A DNA stretch of 64,000 nucleotides, taken from the NCBI RefSeq assembly GCF_000153025.1, contig NZ_CH672434.1:54909-118908 (forward strand), written 5' to 3'. Positions within the stretch are counted from its first letter, which is position 1. Each line of letters starts with the position of its first letter. The translations under genes were made by a program, and so were the position numbers. Source of the DNA: Marinomonas sp. MED121 (GTDB lineage Bacteria > Pseudomonadota > Gammaproteobacteria > Pseudomonadales > Marinomonadaceae). Of the stretch, positions 1-9,234 are shown piece after piece. The notes below the pieces were generated by a model, which saw only the letters and a program-made list of their open reading frames with translations, was not told where the DNA came from and ran no database searches.

Positions 1-1604
1 CGATTAGCTAACCCTCTCACTTCATCAGCAACCACTGCAAAACCACGCCCTTGCTCACCCGCTCTGGCCGCTTCAATCGCTGCGTTCAATGCCAATAGGT
101 TTGTTTGCTCTGCGATACCTCTAATCATATCCACTAAAGACGAAATACTGCCAACTCTTTCATTTAATGAATGAATTGCGGTAGAGGACTCTTCCATATC
201 TTTTGCCGCTTGATGAATCACATCGACGGCCTTACTAACCGTTGCCTGGCCTTCTTGAGCATTGCTGACCACTTCAGATACCGAGTGGGCATTACTCTCC
301 ATTGAATCAGCAATCACAGAAACATTTACCCCCATTTGCTCAGCCGCCGTGGCGATAGTTTGCACGACAGACTTTTGCTCTATAAGGTTAACCTTACTTT
401 GTTTAATCGAGATTGAAGTTTCATTGGTTGAGGCTGAAATTTTCTGCGAAGCATGGTCAAATGACTTGAGATCCTCACTGAATAATTGGGTTAATCGATT
501 TATACCTGATGCCGCCTCTCCAAGCTCATCAAAGCTAATCACATCGATTTCATGAGCCATGTTTCTGTCTTGAATTGCAATTTGTATCCCTTCAGCAATT
601 TTTAATGATTGCCTGCTTCTGGTTCGAATAATCAAAAATAAAGCAATGGTTATCAAAGAGCCAATGACGAATACCACAACCTCAACCACAAGCACAGTCA
701 CAGCATCTTGCTGAATACGTATCGCTGTTTTATCAACCACAGATAGGGCTTCTTCTTCAAGACTCTTTAATTCTTCAATGCGCTTGGTGGCATAAGAAAA
801 CCAAGTTTCAGAATCGGTTGTAAAGCCAGTATCTTTATCTGCGACTTCTTTTCTCACCTTCAACACATTTTGATTTGAGGTACTGTCAGCAAATCGGGAA
901 AAAATAGAGAGTATCGCAGGGGGGGCGGCATCAATGGCCTCTTGTAACGTCACTTCCTGTTTCGTTATCAGCTGCACATGTTTATTTCTTAACAATGGGG
1001 TAAATGACCCTGACGATAGCACATTTGCTAACACCGCCCTTTCTATACCTGCCGATTCTTTGGCTAACGAAAAGTTATAAATGGAGAATAGTTCAGAAGA
1101 AATAACAGGATCTGCGCTATATTTGGAAGCAAAAATAACACTGTGTAAGCCAAAACTATTAATATTTGTATAAAAGCTTAAGGCTTTTCTAAGCGGAATG
1201 TTAAGGGCATCTACGTCACTTCGAATGCTTTTAATCCCATTAAACGCGCTTGTAAAATGATCGAGTTCTTCTTGCATCAGCTCAGATAATTGCCACGTTT
1301 TATTCTTAGCAAGAAGTGTTTGATAGGTTTGATCCACCTTAGTACGCTGTGCTCTTAATTGATCACCAAACTTGCTCCCTTTTGAACCAATATAGCCAGC
1401 ACTTGCTCCACGCTCTTTTTGTACTTCGTGCACCACCTTAAGTACTTCGTGGGACATAAAGGCGTTGTATTCCGCTTCATAAGCATCTTGCATTCTGTTA
1501 TAGGAATGAAATACATCGTAAAAAATGACGCCGCCTAAAAGAACACATGGCAGCAGGACTAATACGCCAAGCTGTGGTGATAAAAATCGAATTAAAAACT
1601 GCAT
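1..1604 (-). CDS. Methyl-accepting chemotaxis protein with NIT sensor domain (partial, 3' end outside window)
   Basis: This is a chemoreceptor that signals to the CheA/CheW array at the inner membrane. An open frame runs from an ATG at 1604 to the window edge. The N-terminus is a membrane anchor (about residues 7-27), followed by a periplasmic all-helical segment containing [11 protein letters not shown], typical of the nitrate/nitrite-sensing NIT domain. A second membrane segment lies near residues 300-322, followed by a HAMP-like linker. The conserved cytoplasmic hairpin [32 protein letters not shown] lies at the edge, so only the last part of the signalling domain is missing. AGGGTGAG lies 5' of the start. 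Nitrate or nitrite as ligand is inferred from the domain, not shown by the sequence. Confidence 0.9.
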   Translation of the reverse strand, partial: MQFLIRFLSPQLGVLVLLPCVLLGGVIFYDVFHSYNRMQDAYEAEYNAFMSHEVLKVVHEVQKERGASAGYIGSKGSKFGDQLRAQRTKVDQTYQTLLAKNKTWQLSELMQEELDHFTSAFNGIKSIRSDVDALNIPLRKALSFYTNINSFGLHSVIFASKYSADPVISSELFSIYNFSLAKESAGIERAVLANVLSSGSFTPLLRNKHVQLITKQEVTLQEAIDAAPPAILSIFSRFADSTSNQNVLKVRKEVADKDTGFTTDSETWFSYATKRIEELKSLEEEALSVVDKTAIRIQQDAVTVLVVEVVVFVIGSLITIALFLIIRTRSRQSLKIAEGIQIAIQDRNMAHEIDVISFDELGEAASGINRLTQLFSEDLKSFDHASQKISASTNETSISIKQSKVNLIEQKSVVQTIATAAEQMGVNVSVIADSMESNAHSVSEVVSNAQEGQATVSKAVDVIHQAAKDMEESSTAIHSLNERVGSISSLVDMIRGIAEQTNLLALNAAIEAARAGEQGRGFAVVADEVRGLAN

Positions 1605-1867
1605 AGACTCTACTCACCCTATTTTTAAAAATACATATCAATTAAAAAGGGTCTCGGTCTAAGAATCGACAAGAGTCTTGTTACGTTACGTAGTTTTATC
1701 AAGAGTTCAGGTAAACAAACTGTAAAAAGGTCAAAAATTGTTTATATTTCAAGCAATTTAATACTATTAACCAGGTTATCTCAGTTAAAAAATACGTTTA
1801 AGATTATTTTTAAAAAGGCTTTCAAGGTCACCTAACTGAATAGACTTTCATTTTAAATTAAGGGTTA

Positions 1868-2132
1868 GGGAACCTGCGAATAAGTCCTCCCGCCTCAGCG
1901 TGTTAATAAAAGCCCCTAGATTTATGGCGAGGAACGAAACTTAATAGTTATTCTATTGATAAGGTCCTCAACATTAAGATAGGGCTTTTAGACCACGCCC
2001 TTCGGGTCTTTCAGAAAAAGTAACACCCTGTGTTGTTACTTCTCGAAAGGTACCTACATTACGTCAAAGTAACGCCTTGTGTGATATTTTTTCTTTAAAG
2101 ACTGAGAAGAGGTGACTTATTCGCAGATTCCC
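1868..2132. mobile_element. MITE-like element with 19-20 bp terminal inverted repeats
   Basis: The ends GGGAACCTGCGAATAAGTC (1868-1886) and GACTTATTCGCAGATTCCC (2114-2132) are inverted repeats with one mismatch. Both are flanked by TA (1866-1867 and 2133-2134), which could be a 2-bp target duplication. The 265-bp interior has no credible ORF and holds a small hairpin (AGTAACA/TGTTACT near 2020-2041). Small size, inverted ends, TA flanks and no gene fit a non-autonomous element mobilised in trans, as with IS630/mariner-type or related transposases. No partner transposase with these ends is in the window. The remaining intergenic bases 1605-1867 show only AT-rich promoter-like DNA upstream of the chemoreceptor. 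Confidence 0.7.
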
Positions 2133-2698
2133 TAGATCTCAATCTCTCGTCGTAAATCTAGGACTTCAGCCTTAAGAAAATTACCTAAGATAGCCGCATC
2201 AAGTTGCATTTGTGGTAAGTCATTATGGTTGAGAATATTGATACGTCGGCCATTTTTGGTCAGCATATTCAGCTCAAAGCACTGATAACTAGGCGCTTGC
2301 CCTCGTTCTACTATCTTGTTTAGGATTTGCAATGACACTATGTGTCTAAGCTTTACATCTCGGTCTTTGTTGTTATCAAACAATCCGGTATTTTTATCAA
2401 ACCGAGCGCGTTTCATAAACGGCTTAATAAGCGCCATCCCAAACAAACCAATCGCACCGCCAAACATCCCAATAAAAACAGTCAGATCTAATTGACGAGA
2501 ATTCCAATAAATTAAGCCTGCCAGGCCCAATAAAAACAAACCAACCACAATATAGATGATGCAAAAAATCATCGCCCCCAGGGTGGGCTTTAAAAATACA
2601 ACATCCCCTTTGGCCATCACTGTGTGGGATAAAAACTTAGGTCCATCTTTTATGAGGGTTCGTTTTAAATCGATATAAAAGTGCTTATCATCTTCCAT
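2132..2698 (-). CDS. Small membrane protein of unknown function
   Basis: The family was not recognised. The 188-residue product has a charged N-terminus (about 1-37), two adjacent hydrophobic segments (about 40-65 and 72-91) and a soluble C-terminal half rich in charged residues, so it is probably an inner-membrane protein with both termini cytoplasmic. AGGGA lies 7 bases before the ATG. The stop codon TAG (2132-2134) straddles the right end of the adjacent MITE-like element: its final bases come from the terminal inverted repeat and the flanking TA. The native C-terminus may therefore have been altered by that insertion. Confidence 0.7.
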   Translation of the reverse strand: MEDDKHFYIDLKRTLIKDGPKFLSHTVMAKGDVVFLKPTLGAMIFCIIYIVVGLFLLGLAGLIYWNSRQLDLTVFIGMFGGAIGLFGMALIKPFMKRARFDKNTGLFDNNKDRDVKLRHIVSLQILNKIVERGQAPSYQCFELNMLTKNGRRINILNHNDLPQMQLDAAILGNFLKAEVLDLRREIEI

Positions 2699-2752
2699 TG
2701 TGTTCCCTAGGTTATTGTATTAGCGAAAGTTATCTTACCTTTTTACTGATAT

Positions 2753-2778
2753 AAAAAAACCCGCCTAAGCGGGTTTTC
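2753..2778 (-). terminator. Rho-independent terminator after the alanine symporter gene
   Basis: The stem AAACCCGC/GCGGGTTT with a 4-base loop is followed on the minus strand by a run of T. It lies 35 bp past the stop of the symporter gene and before the next minus-strand gene. Confidence 0.85.
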
Positions 2779-2812
2779 TTATGATCTCATTCTAATGTGA
2801 AAAACTAATGAA

Positions 2813-4387
2813 TTATGCTTTTTCAGAAGAATTTGATTCAGCTTTGTCGTCGTAACGTTTGATCTCACCAGATGCCACACGTGCAATGAATGATTTCAAC
2901 TCTTTCTTAACAACTGGCATTAGGAAGTACAAGCCCAAGATGTTGAAGATAGACATCGCGAAGATAGCAGCGTCAGAGAAGTCGATAACCGCACCAAACT
3001 GAATGGTTGCGCCGACAACAACGAAGAAGCAGAAAAGGATTTTGAACGCTAGCTCAACTTTAGAACCTTCGCCAAACAAGTAAGTCCAAGCTTTTAGACC
3101 ATAGTAAGACCAAGAGATCATTGTTGAGAAAGCAAACAAGATTACTGCCACAGCTAGGAAGTATTTGAAAATACCCGCTGTTGCTGTGAAAGACGCTGCT
3201 GTCAAGGTAACGCCTGTTAGGCCTTCACCGTTGAATGGCATTGTGTTTAAACCAGCAATAGTGATAACCAAAGCAGTCATAGTACAGATAATGACGGTAT
3301 CGATGAATGGCTCTAGTAGCGATACTAGACCTTCAGTGACTGGCTCTTTTGTTTTAACCGCTGAGTGAGCGATCGCAGCAGAACCAACACCCGCTTCGTT
3401 AGAGAAGGTTGCACGTTTCAAACCTTGGATCAATGCACCGATGAAACCACCCGCAACACCTGCACCTGTGAAAGCACCTTCGAAGATAGCGCTTATAGCC
3501 GCACCGATTTGTCCGAAGTTTGCAAGGATTACGATAACAGACATGCCGACATAAAGTAGCGCCATCCAAGGGACAACTTTTTCAGTTACTGATGCAATTG
3601 AAGGCATACCACCAACGATGACAGAGAAAACTAAAGCAGCTAGTACTAGACCTGTGATAACACCGTATTCACTTGGTACATCGAAAGCATAAGTTAACAT
3701 GGCATGGGCTTGGTTAGCCTGGAACATGTTACCGCCACCGAAAGAACCTAGGATACACATCAGAGCGAAACCAATCGCTAGGAATTTGCCTAGGCTTGGT
3801 AGGCCACGCTCTTCAAGACCACGGCTTAGGTAGTACATTGGACCACCAGAAACAACGCCTGAAGGCAATACCGTACGGTATTTAACACCCAAGGTACACT
3901 CACAGAACTTAGATGCCATACCTAGAAGACCACACAGGATCATCCAGAAAGTGGCACCTGGTCCACCAATCGCTAGGGCAGCACCCACACCCGCAATGTT
4001 ACCCAGACCTACGGTACCAGATAATGCTGTTGTTAGTGCTTGAAAGTGAGAGACTTCACCCTCTTCTTTGGCATTAGGATTAGTGAACTTGCCTCTTACG
4101 ATATCAATCGAAAGGCCTGCGCGTCTAAACTGAATAAAGCCGAAGTAAACCGTGAAAATTGTTGCTGCAAGCAACAACCAACCTACGATGATAGGAAAGT
4201 TAGCTTCACCAACAGGCACACTGTAGAAGATTAAACCGACAAACCAACCTGTGTAATCGTTGAAGAAACCATCGACCGAGCGGCTTATTGAACCAACAAG
4301 CTCCCCAAATGCGCTCGTTTCAGCAGCCAATAAATTGGTGCTGAATGCCAACATTAAGAATGCAAATAATTGCTGTATTTTTCTCAT
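2813..4387 (-). CDS. Sodium:alanine (AGCS family) symporter
   Basis: This is an inner-membrane Na+-coupled importer of alanine or glycine. The 524-residue product has about ten hydrophobic segments and the family signature TFSNEAGVGSAAIAHS, with the GTVGLGNIAGVG motif in the first half. The N-terminus (about residues 1-22, ending LLAAE) looks like a cleavable signal or an extra hydrophobic leader, which many AGCS proteins have. AGGAAG sits 7 bases before the ATG. The gene stands alone, with its own terminator downstream and a long leader region upstream. Substrate choice between alanine, glycine and D-alanine cannot be read from sequence. Confidence 0.93.
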   Translation of the reverse strand: MRKIQQLFAFLMLAFSTNLLAAETSAFGELVGSISRSVDGFFNDYTGWFVGLIFYSVPVGEANFPIIVGWLLLAATIFTVYFGFIQFRRAGLSIDIVRGKFTNPNAKEEGEVSHFQALTTALSGTVGLGNIAGVGAALAIGGPGATFWMILCGLLGMASKFCECTLGVKYRTVLPSGVVSGGPMYYLSRGLEERGLPSLGKFLAIGFALMCILGSFGGGNMFQANQAHAMLTYAFDVPSEYGVITGLVLAALVFSVIVGGMPSIASVTEKVVPWMALLYVGMSVIVILANFGQIGAAISAIFEGAFTGAGVAGGFIGALIQGLKRATFSNEAGVGSAAIAHSAVKTKEPVTEGLVSLLEPFIDTVIICTMTALVITIAGLNTMPFNGEGLTGVTLTAASFTATAGIFKYFLAVAVILFAFSTMISWSYYGLKAWTYLFGEGSKVELAFKILFCFFVVVGATIQFGAVIDFSDAAIFAMSIFNILGLYFLMPVVKKELKSFIARVASGEIKRYDDKAESNSSEKA

Positions 4388-4481
4388 ATTTGTACTTCCT
4401 ATTATTATAAAGCTCGTCAGATATTTTCAACCTAATAAACAAGTCAAACATGACACTACTTTAAATAGAAACAGCATCCAG

Positions 4482-4616
4482 CTGATGGCGACCCTAACGA
4501 TATCTTTATCCTGACTAAGCTCTCACAAAGCATTGCTCTTTTGTAATGCCGACAAGCATGAGCTAAGCGGAATCTTGGATATCAAGGGAGATGGGAGATA
4601 GTACTTTGGCCATCAG
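4482..4616 (-). promoter_or_regulatory. Candidate structured mRNA leader of the alanine symporter gene
   Basis: On the minus strand CTGATGGC (4616-4609) and GCCATCAG (4489-4482) are perfectly complementary and enclose about 119 nt, ending about 95 nt before the symporter ATG. Inside are further short complementary pairs (GCATT/AATGC around a 10-nt loop; CTTG-ATATC-CAAG). The layout resembles a closing P1 helix of a leader RNA. I did not see the conserved cores of glycine, lysine or TPP riboswitches. It may be a chance pairing. Confidence 0.3.
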
Positions 4617-5224
4617 ATTAAGTGACATCTTAATCCAACTAACCTAAATGTCCTTTTTTAAACTCAAACTAGAAATTCAAATGATTATTCTATCGAGGTC
4701 AAAATTTAAAATAATAATTTCAAACTTCAACTAAAGAAAATATCATTTCAATTTATAAAGATTAACAAGCACCCAACTCGTTAAAATTATTTATCTGAGT
4801 TATAAAAGCTCTCTTCCATATACCACTAACATTTAAAATATTGCTTACTACGTTGTATAACCCCGACCTGAGAACTTTATCTTTCTTTTAGTTTTTTACT
4901 GATAAAACAACATTAAGACATTGAATTTAAACAGTATTTTTTATTTATTGTAATTTTCAACAATGCTTATTAACTATCTCTTTTAATGGAAACAGATAAT
5001 GTTTTAATTTTAAACTTTTACAGTAGCTTCGACTATAAAAATACGCGTTTTAAGTGATTATAAATCGCTTTTTCTCAAATTTAACATCAGTTATCCATTA
5101 AAGTCCCAAAACTATCTCAGCCACTTTTAATTAGCAATTAAAAATGTAACCTTAAAGGAAAAAATATCACTTTATAACAATTCCCTACATTAGTAAGTGC
5201 TTTCATTATCGATAGAATTGGTGA
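4617..5224. other. AT-rich intergenic region with no recognised gene
   Basis: This region separates the alanine symporter gene from the end of the haem-uptake operon. It is strongly AT-rich with many stop codons in all frames. It should hold the symporter promoter at its low-coordinate end. I found no convincing terminator for hmuV here and no conserved ORF. Confidence 0.6.
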
Positions 5225-6001
5225 TTATTTAGCCATTACCATGGGATAACCTTGCTCAGGATGAGGCATCACCATCACTTGAATACCATATAAATCCTCT
5301 ATTCTTTTGGGGGTTAATACTTGCTCAACCATGCCATCAGCAAGGCACTGACCTTGAGACAATAGAATAATTCTATCCGCATACTGAGCTGCCAAGTTTA
5401 AATCATGCAAGATTGCCAAGACACCCACCCCTTGTTTAGTTAGCTGCTTAGCTAACGTGAGTGTTTGATGCTGATGAGAAAGGTCGAGGGCCGACGTTGG
5501 CTCATCAAGCAATAAAAAACGTTCTCCCAGTGAACTAGGCTGCCATATTTGTGCCAAAACTCTGGCTAATTGCACTCTTTGTTTTTCACCACCGGATAAG
5601 GAAGGATAAAGGGCATCAGCTAGATGGCTGACATCGGCCTGTATCATGGCTTCTTGTACAATTTTATTGTCTATATAGCGGCCCGTGCTATGGGGTAGAC
5701 GCCCTAAGTTAACCACTTCATTCACACGAAAAGGAAAAGCCAAGGCAGATGATTGTGGCAATACGCCTAATATTTTCGCCAGATCGCCCCCCTTCCAGTG
5801 ACGAAGGTTACGGCCATGCAAGCTAATATCGCCCTCATAATAGGCATGCTCTGAACTCAAGGCTTTAAAAAGGGTCGATTTACCCGCACCATTTGGACCA
5901 AGTATTGCCACGAGTTCATTCGCACCAAGCTTAAAGTTAATGTCTGAAAGTAAGGCTTTCTGCCCTATGTTTAAACTAAGCTGATTTACCACAAGACTCA
6001 C
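5225..6001 (-). CDS. hmuV: Haemin ABC transporter ATP-binding protein HmuV
   Basis: This is the cytoplasmic ATPase that powers haem import through HmuU. The 258-residue product has Walker A GPNGAGKST (about 35-43), the ABC signature LSGGEKQR (about 135-142), Walker B FLLLDEPTSALD (about 162-172) and the switch histidine in AILHDLNLAAQY (near residue 199). It is the last gene of the hem/hmu operon, and its start overlaps the hmuU stop by 4 bp (ATGA). Size and sequence fit the FecE/BtuD class; haem specificity comes from the neighbouring hmuS and hmuT. Confidence 0.93.
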   Translation of the reverse strand: MSLVVNQLSLNIGQKALLSDINFKLGANELVAILGPNGAGKSTLFKALSSEHAYYEGDISLHGRNLRHWKGGDLAKILGVLPQSSALAFPFRVNEVVNLGRLPHSTGRYIDNKIVQEAMIQADVSHLADALYPSLSGGEKQRVQLARVLAQIWQPSSLGERFLLLDEPTSALDLSHQHQTLTLAKQLTKQGVGVLAILHDLNLAAQYADRIILLSQGQCLADGMVEQVLTPKRIEDLYGIQVMVMPHPEQGYPMVMAK

Positions 6002-7089
6002 AGGGCATTACTCCTTGCTCTATACACAACCATACCAATAAAGAAAGGCCCGCCAATTAAAGTGGTAATTAAACCTATGGGTAATTCGGCAGGGGCAATA
6101 ATGGTTCGAGATAATATATCTGCGATCAATAAAAACAACGCCCCTAACAAAGCGCTTAAAGGCAATAAATATCTATGGTCAGGCCCTAAGGTCAAGCGCA
6201 CTAAATGGGGCACAATCAAACCGACAAAACCTATCATGCCAGACACAGAGACACAGGCGCCTACGGCAACAGCAGTCAAAAAAATGAGACGCCGCTTTAC
6301 CCTTTCGACATCTATGCCCAAATGCCTCGCTTCCGACTCCCCTAATAACAAAGCATTCAGTTGTTTCGCCTGCAAAGGAATCAATATCAAAGGCACAGCG
6401 ATTAAAGAGCCCGCACTCAGTACCGTCTGCCACGTTGCCCCTCCGACACTGCCCATCGCCCAAAAAGTGAGACTTCTTAGTTGGCTATCATCGGCAAAAT
6501 ACGTTAAAAAACCCACCGCAGCCCCCGTCACTATGCCAATGGCGATGCCCGCTAATAACATACTAGTGACTGACGTACCGTACTTGGTTGTGGCAATTCT
6601 GGAGACCAAACTGGTGGTGATCAAGGCCCCCAGAAATGACACCAGCATCAGGCTATATTGACCTAATATTTGGTTGATAAAAGACAAGGCTGTACCACCG
6701 AGCACTATCATAGACACCGCCGCTAAGGAGGCTCCGCCGGTGACACCCACTAACCCAGGATCCGCCAAGGGGTTACGAAATAACCCTTGCATTGCGGCAC
6801 CACACACCGCCAATGCGGCACCAACCAACATCGCTAGCAAGGTGCGAGGTAAACGGATTTGGGTAATCACAGTCTCAACCACGCCATTCACATTCGATTC
6901 ATGCAGACCCAGTTTGGCACTTATCACACTCAAAGAATCGAGCATACTCACCGACATTGGACCTATGCCTACCGAGGCTAATATGGTTAAAATTAGCGCG
7001 GATACCAACAAGATAATGGCAAAACGTACCCGTTTTTCACGCTTAGATAAAACACAGACAGACACAGGGGTTGAATCTAAACTCATCAT
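5998..7089 (-). CDS. hmuU: Haemin ABC transporter permease HmuU (FecCD family)
   Basis: This is the inner-membrane permease of the haem importer. The 363-residue product has the multiple hydrophobic segments and conserved stretches of the FecCD family: QGLFRNPLADPGLVGVTGGA, GFVGLIVPHLVRL and the C-terminal PAELPIGLITTLIGGPFF. An N-terminal cytoplasmic tail of about 20 residues precedes the first membrane segment. It overlaps hmuT by 4 bp at its start and hmuV by 4 bp at its end, so the three are translationally coupled. Confidence 0.93.
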   Translation of the reverse strand: MMSLDSTPVSVCVLSKREKRVRFAIILLVSALILTILASVGIGPMSVSMLDSLSVISAKLGLHESNVNGVVETVITQIRLPRTLLAMLVGAALAVCGAAMQGLFRNPLADPGLVGVTGGASLAAVSMIVLGGTALSFINQILGQYSLMLVSFLGALITTSLVSRIATTKYGTSVTSMLLAGIAIGIVTGAAVGFLTYFADDSQLRSLTFWAMGSVGGATWQTVLSAGSLIAVPLILIPLQAKQLNALLLGESEARHLGIDVERVKRRLIFLTAVAVGACVSVSGMIGFVGLIVPHLVRLTLGPDHRYLLPLSALLGALFLLIADILSRTIIAPAELPIGLITTLIGGPFFIGMVVYRARSNAL

Positions 7090-7985
7090 GGGGATAGAGG
7101 CTCTTTATGATTTGGGTAAAAGGCGTGATTCAACTCACTGATTGCCTGAGCGATTCTAGGCCCAAATCCCAGCATTAGCATGCCATCCATAGTCACAAGA
7201 CGATGATTTTTACCCGCGGGTGTCATTTCAAATCCATGCCCTTGCAATATAGATTGACTGGCACCGTGATCCCCTCCTCTATCCATCATAAGAAGAATAT
7301 CAGGTTGAGCAGCAATCACGGCTTCAAGGGGCATAGGCTTATAACCACTAAACCCTTTGGCAGCATTAACCCCACCCGCTAACCCTATGATTTTTGCGGC
7401 ATGGGTATCCGTACCCGATACCACTGGGCTGCCTGACGCCATGCTCAAAATAAAGAGGACTTTTACCTTTTCATCTATTTTGCTTATATGCTGACGAACT
7501 CTAGAAACATCTGACTCAATGGTTTGCCAAAGACGCTCACCCTCTGGGGTTTTATTCAGTAACTGAGCCACCCCTAGCACCTTCTCTCGCACCGCGTCCA
7601 AGCTTGGGGTCGCACTGTAACGCACTAACTTGACACCTGCGGCTTCAATTTGTCTTAAAATTTTATCAGGACCAGAATCCTCTGTGGCTATCAACACCTC
7701 AGGAGCCAATGAAAGCACCCCTTCGGCTGAAATGTTGCGTTTATACCCTATTTGAGGCAAAGCCCGAGCTGAGGCAGGGTAACCTGACGTCGTATCCACC
7801 CCCACTAAACGCGATTCTTGCTTTAGGGCATAAATAATTTCGGTTAAAGAGCCGTCCGCCGACACAATTCTTTGCGAATGATCATTAATAGATTGCGCAT
7901 TAATCAGCCCGCTAAAAAAGCTTACCAGCAAGATCAATAAGGCATGAGGCATTAAGGCATGAGGCATTAAGACAGGCCGCTTCAT
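7086..7985 (-). CDS. hmuT: Periplasmic haemin-binding protein HmuT
   Basis: This periplasmic protein would deliver haem to HmuUV. The 299-residue product starts with a signal peptide, followed by a TroA/BtuF-type fold with QRIVSADGSLTEIIYAL near the mature N-terminus and a conserved AGGVNAAKGFSGYKPM segment. The ATG overlaps the hmuS stop (ATGA). The signal peptide contains an exact 15-bp tandem duplication (7941-7970) that encodes MPHAL twice, lengthening its n-region. This is visible as a local oddity and is unlikely to abolish export. Confidence 0.92.
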   Translation of the reverse strand: MKRPVLMPHALMPHALLILLVSFFSGLINAQSINDHSQRIVSADGSLTEIIYALKQESRLVGVDTTSGYPASARALPQIGYKRNISAEGVLSLAPEVLIATEDSGPDKILRQIEAAGVKLVRYSATPSLDAVREKVLGVAQLLNKTPEGERLWQTIESDVSRVRQHISKIDEKVKVLFILSMASGSPVVSGTDTHAAKIIGLAGGVNAAKGFSGYKPMPLEAVIAAQPDILLMMDRGGDHGASQSILQGHGFEMTPAGKNHRLVTMDGMLMLGFGPRIAQAISELNHAFYPNHKEPLSP

Positions 7986-9082
7986 GCTTCTACTTCCAAG
8001 TTAGTTTCTGCCTCTAAAAGACGTTCAGCAAAATGACGCCAAGTGGTGTTTTCAGGATTGCCTTCTTCACGCTGACCAAAGAATTGAGCAATGGTCTCAC
8101 CCGCACCATCATAAAGCTCTAATGAGGTAATATCGCCATCTGCACTAGGCTTACGGACTAACCAAGCCGAATCAATATTGCTGGTTAATAGGTGTAAGTT
8201 AAACTCATCGTCCAAGATATTTAACCAAGGCCCCATGCTTCTAACGATATTAATTGGGCCGGTGTGAATTTGAATATTGCCCCGATTACCGACAAAACAC
8301 ATGATAGATAAATCTGACTTAGCGATATCGTCTAATAAGCCTTCTAACCGACTAGCATCGAATCTTTGTGCTAAAGGTTCACCCACCAAACGAAAAGCTT
8401 GCAACCGTGAAACCTGATGCTTTTTAAGCAAGCCGAAAAACTGATGCACATTACGCATATCACGCCAGTCCCGCTTTAAGGAAACAGAATCAACCTCTGC
8501 GTCCGTTAAATAGGTTTGCTCATCATGTTGAGCCGCTAGCACTAATGTATCCGGCTTCACGGTTAAATGTTTTTCCAGCAAGGTTTGATAAGCCTGAAGG
8601 TCACTCTCAGGCTGTAAATAAATCTTTTGAATGGCATCACCCGTATTATCAAAAAACTGCAGACTATAGCGTGGGCCTTTTGGCGTCTGTTCCAATACGG
8701 CAAACCCAGCGTGCCAGCGACTAATAATAATTCGCAGATCAATTTTTCTATCTTGAGTAATCACCAACCCCATTGGGCCATTAATGCTGACATTGTCATA
8801 AATACCTTTACGCTCATGTACCGCACTGTCATTACGCGTCAGTGTCATTAGATAACCAAGCTGTGGAAAATCATAAATCATTTCGGCAAAACGATTATCT
8901 AGGCGCAGGCTACTCAGACCACATTGAGCCTCTAACAATTGCGCCTCAGCCACCGCTAACAAATCGGCAGCATTACGGCGACGCAATTTTGGCTGGGCCT
9001 GTATCAGGGCTTCGTATCTGGCGTTTAAATCAGAATGCGAGTTGGCTTGGCGGGTCTCAAATAAGGTATTCAGTGATTGCAT
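7982..9082 (-). CDS. hmuS: Haemin-degrading/haem-trafficking factor HmuS
   Basis: This cytoplasmic HemS/ChuS/HmuS-family protein binds incoming haem and helps release its iron. The 366-residue length matches the family, which consists of two repeated halves. The segments AELLEAQCGLSSLRLD-like (about 47-61), NVSINGPMGLVI and the C-terminal IHTGPINIV fit. The gene lies between hmuR and hmuT, overlaps hmuT by 4 bp, and is separated from hmuR by 152 bp. The GPM/GPI segments in both halves support the internal duplication. Confidence 0.9.
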   Translation of the reverse strand: MQSLNTLFETRQANSHSDLNARYEALIQAQPKLRRRNAADLLAVAEAQLLEAQCGLSSLRLDNRFAEMIYDFPQLGYLMTLTRNDSAVHERKGIYDNVSINGPMGLVITQDRKIDLRIIISRWHAGFAVLEQTPKGPRYSLQFFDNTGDAIQKIYLQPESDLQAYQTLLEKHLTVKPDTLVLAAQHDEQTYLTDAEVDSVSLKRDWRDMRNVHQFFGLLKKHQVSRLQAFRLVGEPLAQRFDASRLEGLLDDIAKSDLSIMCFVGNRGNIQIHTGPINIVRSMGPWLNILDDEFNLHLLTSNIDSAWLVRKPSADGDITSLELYDGAGETIAQFFGQREEGNPENTTWRHFAERLLEAETNLEVEA

Positions 9083-9128
9083 GACAATATCTCAGTGAAA
9101 GTTAGTGTTCGTTGATTAAGTTTAAGGC

Positions 9129-9148
9129 GATCGATGTCCCTATCGATC
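9129..9148 (-). promoter_or_regulatory. Intercistronic stem-loop between hmuR and hmuS
   Basis: GATCGAT/ATCGATC form a perfect 7-bp stem with a 6-base loop in the 152-bp gap between hmuR and hmuS. A larger pairing, GGCGATC with GATCGCC (9126-9132 and 9161-9167), overlaps it and could form as an alternative. There is no T-run, so it is not a classical terminator. It could be an mRNA-processing or partial attenuation site that uncouples receptor levels from the ABC genes. Confidence 0.35.
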
Positions 9149-9234
9149 TATTCAAAAGCTTGATCGCCAGCCACGCGGGGAAGTCGTTTTTGGCTTTCAA
9201 AGCTTTTTTAAGGGGCGCTTTTTAACGCGAAATA

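Noticed and set aside
262..555. 97-codon plus-strand frame inside the chemoreceptor
   Set aside because: It lies antisense to the chemoreceptor frame, which has recognisable MCP signalling sequence; it shows no family features.
6062..7141. Two plus-strand frames across hmuU
   Set aside because: They are antisense shadows of the FecCD permease, with no ribosome-binding site or domain.
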